Source: Desmonostoc muscorum LEGE 12446 | GTDB taxonomy: Bacteria; Cyanobacteriota; Cyanobacteriia; Cyanobacteriales; Nostocaceae | Reading direction: 5' to 3' | Length of the DNA: 64,000 nucleotides | Assembly: GCF_015207005.2 (NCBI RefSeq) | Contig: NZ_JADEXS020000001.1 | Span: forward strand, 6,781,001-6,845,000 | Shown: positions 61,458 to 64,000 of the stretch, in pieces | Numbering within the stretch: the stretch's first letter is position 1 | Layout of the letters: every line of letters begins with the position of its first letter | Notes under the pieces: generated by a model | Seen by the model: the letters and a program-made list of their open reading frames with translations, nothing else | Database searches by the model: none | Told to the model about the DNA's origin: nothing | Made by a program: the position numbers and the translations under genes

Positions 61458-62225
61458 TCATGACTCAGATGTTGAGAGCGATCGCTCAATCGCCGACACA
61501 TCTAAACCTGTGACTGTCGCCACCTGTTCTACCGTCATCCCACCCGTCAGTAAGTTGCGTGCCGTTTGTAATAACTGCGACTCTGCTTTGTCCGCTCGTT
61601 GGCGTTCCTGTTCTTCAGGTGTTGGCAGTAATTCTCCCTCCAAAGTTGCCCAGCGTAACCAAGTCGCATCAATTCCTTTATAATTTCCCTGCCAGCGCTG
61701 CAACGCCAACCCTAAGGATTCACTCACCAATTGATTTTGTTCATTAGCAACCAGTGGCTGATAAACTCTCTGTTGGATAGAAAAACCTGCCCAATCATCT
61801 GGGTTAAACGGGTCATACCAGAAATATTCTGGTACACGCATTTGATTTTGATAAATCAGCTTTTTCTCGTTTTTGTCTGCGGCGGCTGTGCTTTCAGAAA
61901 GCAACTCAATCACAACATCCGGGGCTTTTTCTTCTTCCCAAACCACCCAACTTTTGCGTTCACCTTTCGGGACACCCAACACTACAAAAAAGTCTGGCCC
62001 TTTAAAGTCTTTGTTGCGTAACTGCGCCAGACTGTAATAGACAAACATATTGCCGCCGACAAACCCATCTTCTCGCTGTAACAACCAAGGGATTAAGGCA
62101 TCTATCAGCAAATTCATCGCAGCTCTGTGACGTGCGCTTTCCATTGGGACACCATCATCATAGGGAAGTTCTGCTTCGCTAGGTGGAATTTCAATCAGGG
62201 GTACAGGTAAGGTGGTTTCTGACAT
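61458..62225 (-). CDS. Uma2-family (DUF820) PD-(D/E)XK endonuclease-like protein
   Basis: 255 residues. The nuclease-fold core has GPDFFVVLGV, then APDVVIELLSEST (catalytic Asp and Glu) and a following Lys region (KNEKKLIYQN), YLxxGVxEYW-like RVPEYFWYDP, and a C-terminal helical extension rich in Glu/Arg (PTPEEQERQRADKAESQLLQ) with VEQVATVTGLDVSAIE. Uma2 genes are highly multiplied in cyanobacteria; their targets are unknown. Isolated gene. Confidence 0.88.
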   Translation of the reverse strand: MSETTLPVPLIEIPPSEAELPYDDGVPMESARHRAAMNLLIDALIPWLLQREDGFVGGNMFVYYSLAQLRNKDFKGPDFFVVLGVPKGERKSWVVWEEEKAPDVVIELLSESTAAADKNEKKLIYQNQMRVPEYFWYDPFNPDDWAGFSIQQRVYQPLVANEQNQLVSESLGLALQRWQGNYKGIDATWLRWATLEGELLPTPEEQERQRADKAESQLLQTARNLLTGGMTVEQVATVTGLDVSAIERSLSTSES

Positions 62226-62800
62226 GGCTGTTCATCAATGGGGTAGCCCGCAGCAAATATATATATAGTACTAGAATTAATCGGCGTTAACGATTTTATG
62301 TAGCAGATAATGCTGAGGTGTTGTTAAAAGCGATGCCTACGGCTGGCTACGCCTACGTCCCATCACTTTAGAATAAAAATATTGGAATTATAGCGTTAAT
62401 TCATTAACGGCGATCGCGTAATTTATCTTCTACCAATGGGACAAACTTGTATGCTGTTTTAAGTTTTAATCAGCACCGTATTTCTTCACAAGTTCCTCAA
62501 ATTCTTGTTGTAACTTCAAGCTAGAGATGTTCAACTATTGCTTTAATTAGCTTGAGAATTCACGGCCTTTTCATAGTACTTGTGTTGTATATAGGTAGTA
62601 ATTATCACTAGAATTTTTACTACATATCTCATATACAACATATACAATCAGTCAGATCAAAAGAGAAAACGGCGTTGCTAATTTAAAGTATGAATTAGTC
62701 TCACACATTTGCCTTTAGGCGCATATCGAAAAATTTCAATTCATACTCAGATTCAGCAACACCAAAATTTGAACTTGGAATTACTTAGGAGCTACAGATC
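62226..62800. other. Upstream region of the divergent psbA gene
   Basis: 575 bp. It holds a palindromic repeat (GATGCCTACGGCTGGCTACG near 62332), HIP1, and a long dyad (62583-62640). The psbA-type promoter is expected in its right part. Confidence 0.5.
62583..62640. promoter_or_regulatory. Nested dyad upstream of psbA-like gene
   Basis: The outer arms TGTTGTATAT and ATATACAACA are exact complements 58 bp end to end; inner arms GTAGTAA and TTACTAC are also exact. It ends 160 bp before the start codon and could be an operator or an RNA hairpin in the leader. Confidence 0.4.
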
Positions 62801-63871
62801 ATGAGTACCATTGTTCAACCTCAAAGAGAATTTAATTTTTTTGATTTCTGGGATAGTTTTTGTCGCTGGATTACTAGCACAGAAAATCGGATTTACATCG
62901 GCTGGTTTGGTGTGTTGATGATTCCCACCTTGCTGGCTGCCACCACCTGTTTTATTTTGGCTTTGATTGCCGCTCCCAGCGTAGATATGGATGGCATACG
63001 TGAGCCAATCATGGGTTCACTGATGGATGGTAATAACTTAATTACAGCCGCAGTTGTGCCGACTTCCGCTGCTATTGGTTTGCACTTTTATCCTATTTGG
63101 GAAGCTGCATCGATGGATGAATGGCTCTACAATGGTGGGCCATATCAGTTGATTGTGCTGCATTTTCTCATTGGTATTTGGTGTTACTTAGGGCAACTTT
63201 GGGAATTGAGCTATCGTTTGGGAATGCGACCCTGGACAGCAATTGCTTATTCTGCACCCGTCATCGCCGCTACTTCCGTTTTGCTAGTTTATCCCATTGG
63301 TCAAGGTAGTTTTTCTGATGGTTTACCTTTGGGAATTACTGGGACTTTCTACTTTATGTTGGCTTTCCAAGGCGATCATAATATCCTCATGCACCCGTTC
63401 CACATGTTGGGTGTAGCAGGTGTATTCGGCGGCGCACTGTTGAGTTCTTTGCATGGTTCTTTGGTCGCTTCAACACTAATTCGCAATACCGATGAAAATC
63501 AATCAATTAATGCCGGACATAAGTTGAGTCAGCAGAAAGTCACCTACAAATACTTAGCAGGACACTATAGTTTTTTGGGACGGTTGTTGATTCCTACCTT
63601 CGCTAGCAAAAATCATCGTGCTTTCCATTTTTTATTAGCAGCATTCCCAACTATAGGTATTTGGTTCGCAGCAATGGGTGTATGTTCGATGGCATTTAAT
63701 CTCAATGGCTTGAACTTTAATCATTCCATCTTAGATAGTCGAGGTGAAGTTATTAGAACCGACGCTGATATACTCAATCGTGCCAATCTTGGTATCAGTG
63801 CAATGCACGCTCCTAATGTCCATAATTTTCCTTTGGTTCTGTCTAGTGGTCAACCTATTCCAGTTAGTTAA
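62801..63871 (+). CDS. psbA: Divergent (rogue-type) photosystem II D1 protein
   Basis: 356 residues, five-helix D1. Kept: TyrZ and Asp170-equivalents ([10 protein letters not shown]), His190 ([10 protein letters not shown]), His198, the non-haem-iron His215 and His272, His332 and His337. Changed at the Mn4CaO5 cluster: Glu189 is Asp (FQGDHN), Glu333 is Ala (MHAPNVHNF), Asp342 is Val and Ala344 is Ser (FPLVLSSG). The pheophytin-bonding Glu130 region GREWELS reads GQLWELS. The C-terminal extension is only about eight residues. This matches the rogue D1 class, which should assemble into PSII that cannot evolve oxygen. GGAG precedes the ATG. Not simply a standard psbA. Confidence 0.9.
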   Translation: MSTIVQPQREFNFFDFWDSFCRWITSTENRIYIGWFGVLMIPTLLAATTCFILALIAAPSVDMDGIREPIMGSLMDGNNLITAAVVPTSAAIGLHFYPIWEAASMDEWLYNGGPYQLIVLHFLIGIWCYLGQLWELSYRLGMRPWTAIAYSAPVIAATSVLLVYPIGQGSFSDGLPLGITGTFYFMLAFQGDHNILMHPFHMLGVAGVFGGALLSSLHGSLVASTLIRNTDENQSINAGHKLSQQKVTYKYLAGHYSFLGRLLIPTFASKNHRAFHFLLAAFPTIGIWFAAMGVCSMAFNLNGLNFNHSILDSRGEVIRTDADILNRANLGISAMHAPNVHNFPLVLSSGQPIPVS

Positions 63872-63965
63872 AGATTGCATTTCTGGATTTTTCTAGTTTT
63901 TTTACCTGCCTATAATTCTGGAATAATTTAATATTATAGTCAGGTTTTTCTGATCTCAGTTAGAG

Positions 63966-63992
63966 CAGAATTCAGAAGTCAGAATTCAGGAG
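63966..63992. repeat. CAGAATT-type heptamer repeat at window end
   Basis: CAGAATTCAGAAGTCAGAAT is a short tandem heptamer tract. The rest of 63872-64000 shows no gene. Confidence 0.6.
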
Positions 63993-64000
63993 TGAAACCA

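Noticed and set aside
1..64000. tRNA or rRNA genes, transposase genes, prophage structural genes
   Set aside because: I looked for T-arm-like GGTTCGAATCC, rRNA landmarks and DDE transposase motifs and found none; a covariance-model search would be decisive.

Overview
The window looks like chromosome from a filamentous, probably heterocystous cyanobacterium (order Nostocales, Nostoc/Calothrix-like). The signs are many HIP1 octamers (GCGATCGC), heptameric tandem repeats of the CAGAATT/TTCTGAA kind, a psbA-family gene, an H-NOX/histidine-kinase pair, DUF4327 and vMAP-type proteins. No rRNA, tRNA or transposase gene was recognised. The reading is by eye from the sequence; family names come from motifs and no database search was run.

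Layout. 1-2.6 kb: a partial gene (minus strand) facing a two-gene operon for a SAM methyltransferase and a CADD-like haem-oxygenase-fold dimetal enzyme. 2.8-4.9 kb: H-NOX gas sensor with its histidine kinase. 5.1-6.3 kb: ftsW. 6.4-7.7 kb: a tandem pair of small secreted proteins. 8.4-16.2 kb: a methyltransferase gene split by a 7.0-kb nest of three group II introns. 16.2-27 kb: two membrane proteins with Ig-like/WD40 regions, a Ser/Thr kinase, then DUF4255 (Pvc16-like) and AAA+ (Pvc15-like) genes of contractile-injection-system type. 27-34.9 kb: DUF4327, phosphoenolpyruvate synthase, a desaturase-like protein, TetR, and a FUSC transporter cut short by a repeat element. 35.2-37.8 kb: a solitary cas6 with one CRISPR-repeat-like hairpin and a vMAP/AAA protein. 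38.4-45.7 kb: two MscS channels, RluE-like pseudouridine synthase, an RTX-type repeat protein and a methyltransferase. 45.9-55.3 kb: topoisomerase I, a TauD-like dioxygenase, an S4 protein, Hsp20, several unknowns and a lipoprotein for amino-acid/amide uptake. 55.7-64 kb: small proteins, a transketolase-family enzyme, a nonsense-interrupted AIG1/Toc-like GTPase, antitoxin-like ORFs, Uma2 and a divergent (rogue-type) D1.

The outstanding structure is the intron nest. Outer intron I1 (8574-15576) interrupts the SAM-binding motif I codons of the methyltransferase; joining 8379-8573 to 15577-16206 restores one 274-residue frame. I1's own reverse transcriptase is interrupted by I2 (9770-12172) and has lost its catalytic centre. 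I3 (13094-15521) sits inside the 34-nt catalytic domain V of I1, so I1 should be unable to splice until I3 has been removed. I2 and I3 carry related RT-HNH proteins and both sit in conserved group II intron sequence, as expected of introns that parasitise introns.

Intergenic DNA is rich in small palindromic and MITE-like elements. Some can be tied to gene damage or duplication: the new C-terminus of the FUSC gene, a decayed copy of the transketolase 3' end, and elements sharing a scaffold but with different central palindromes.
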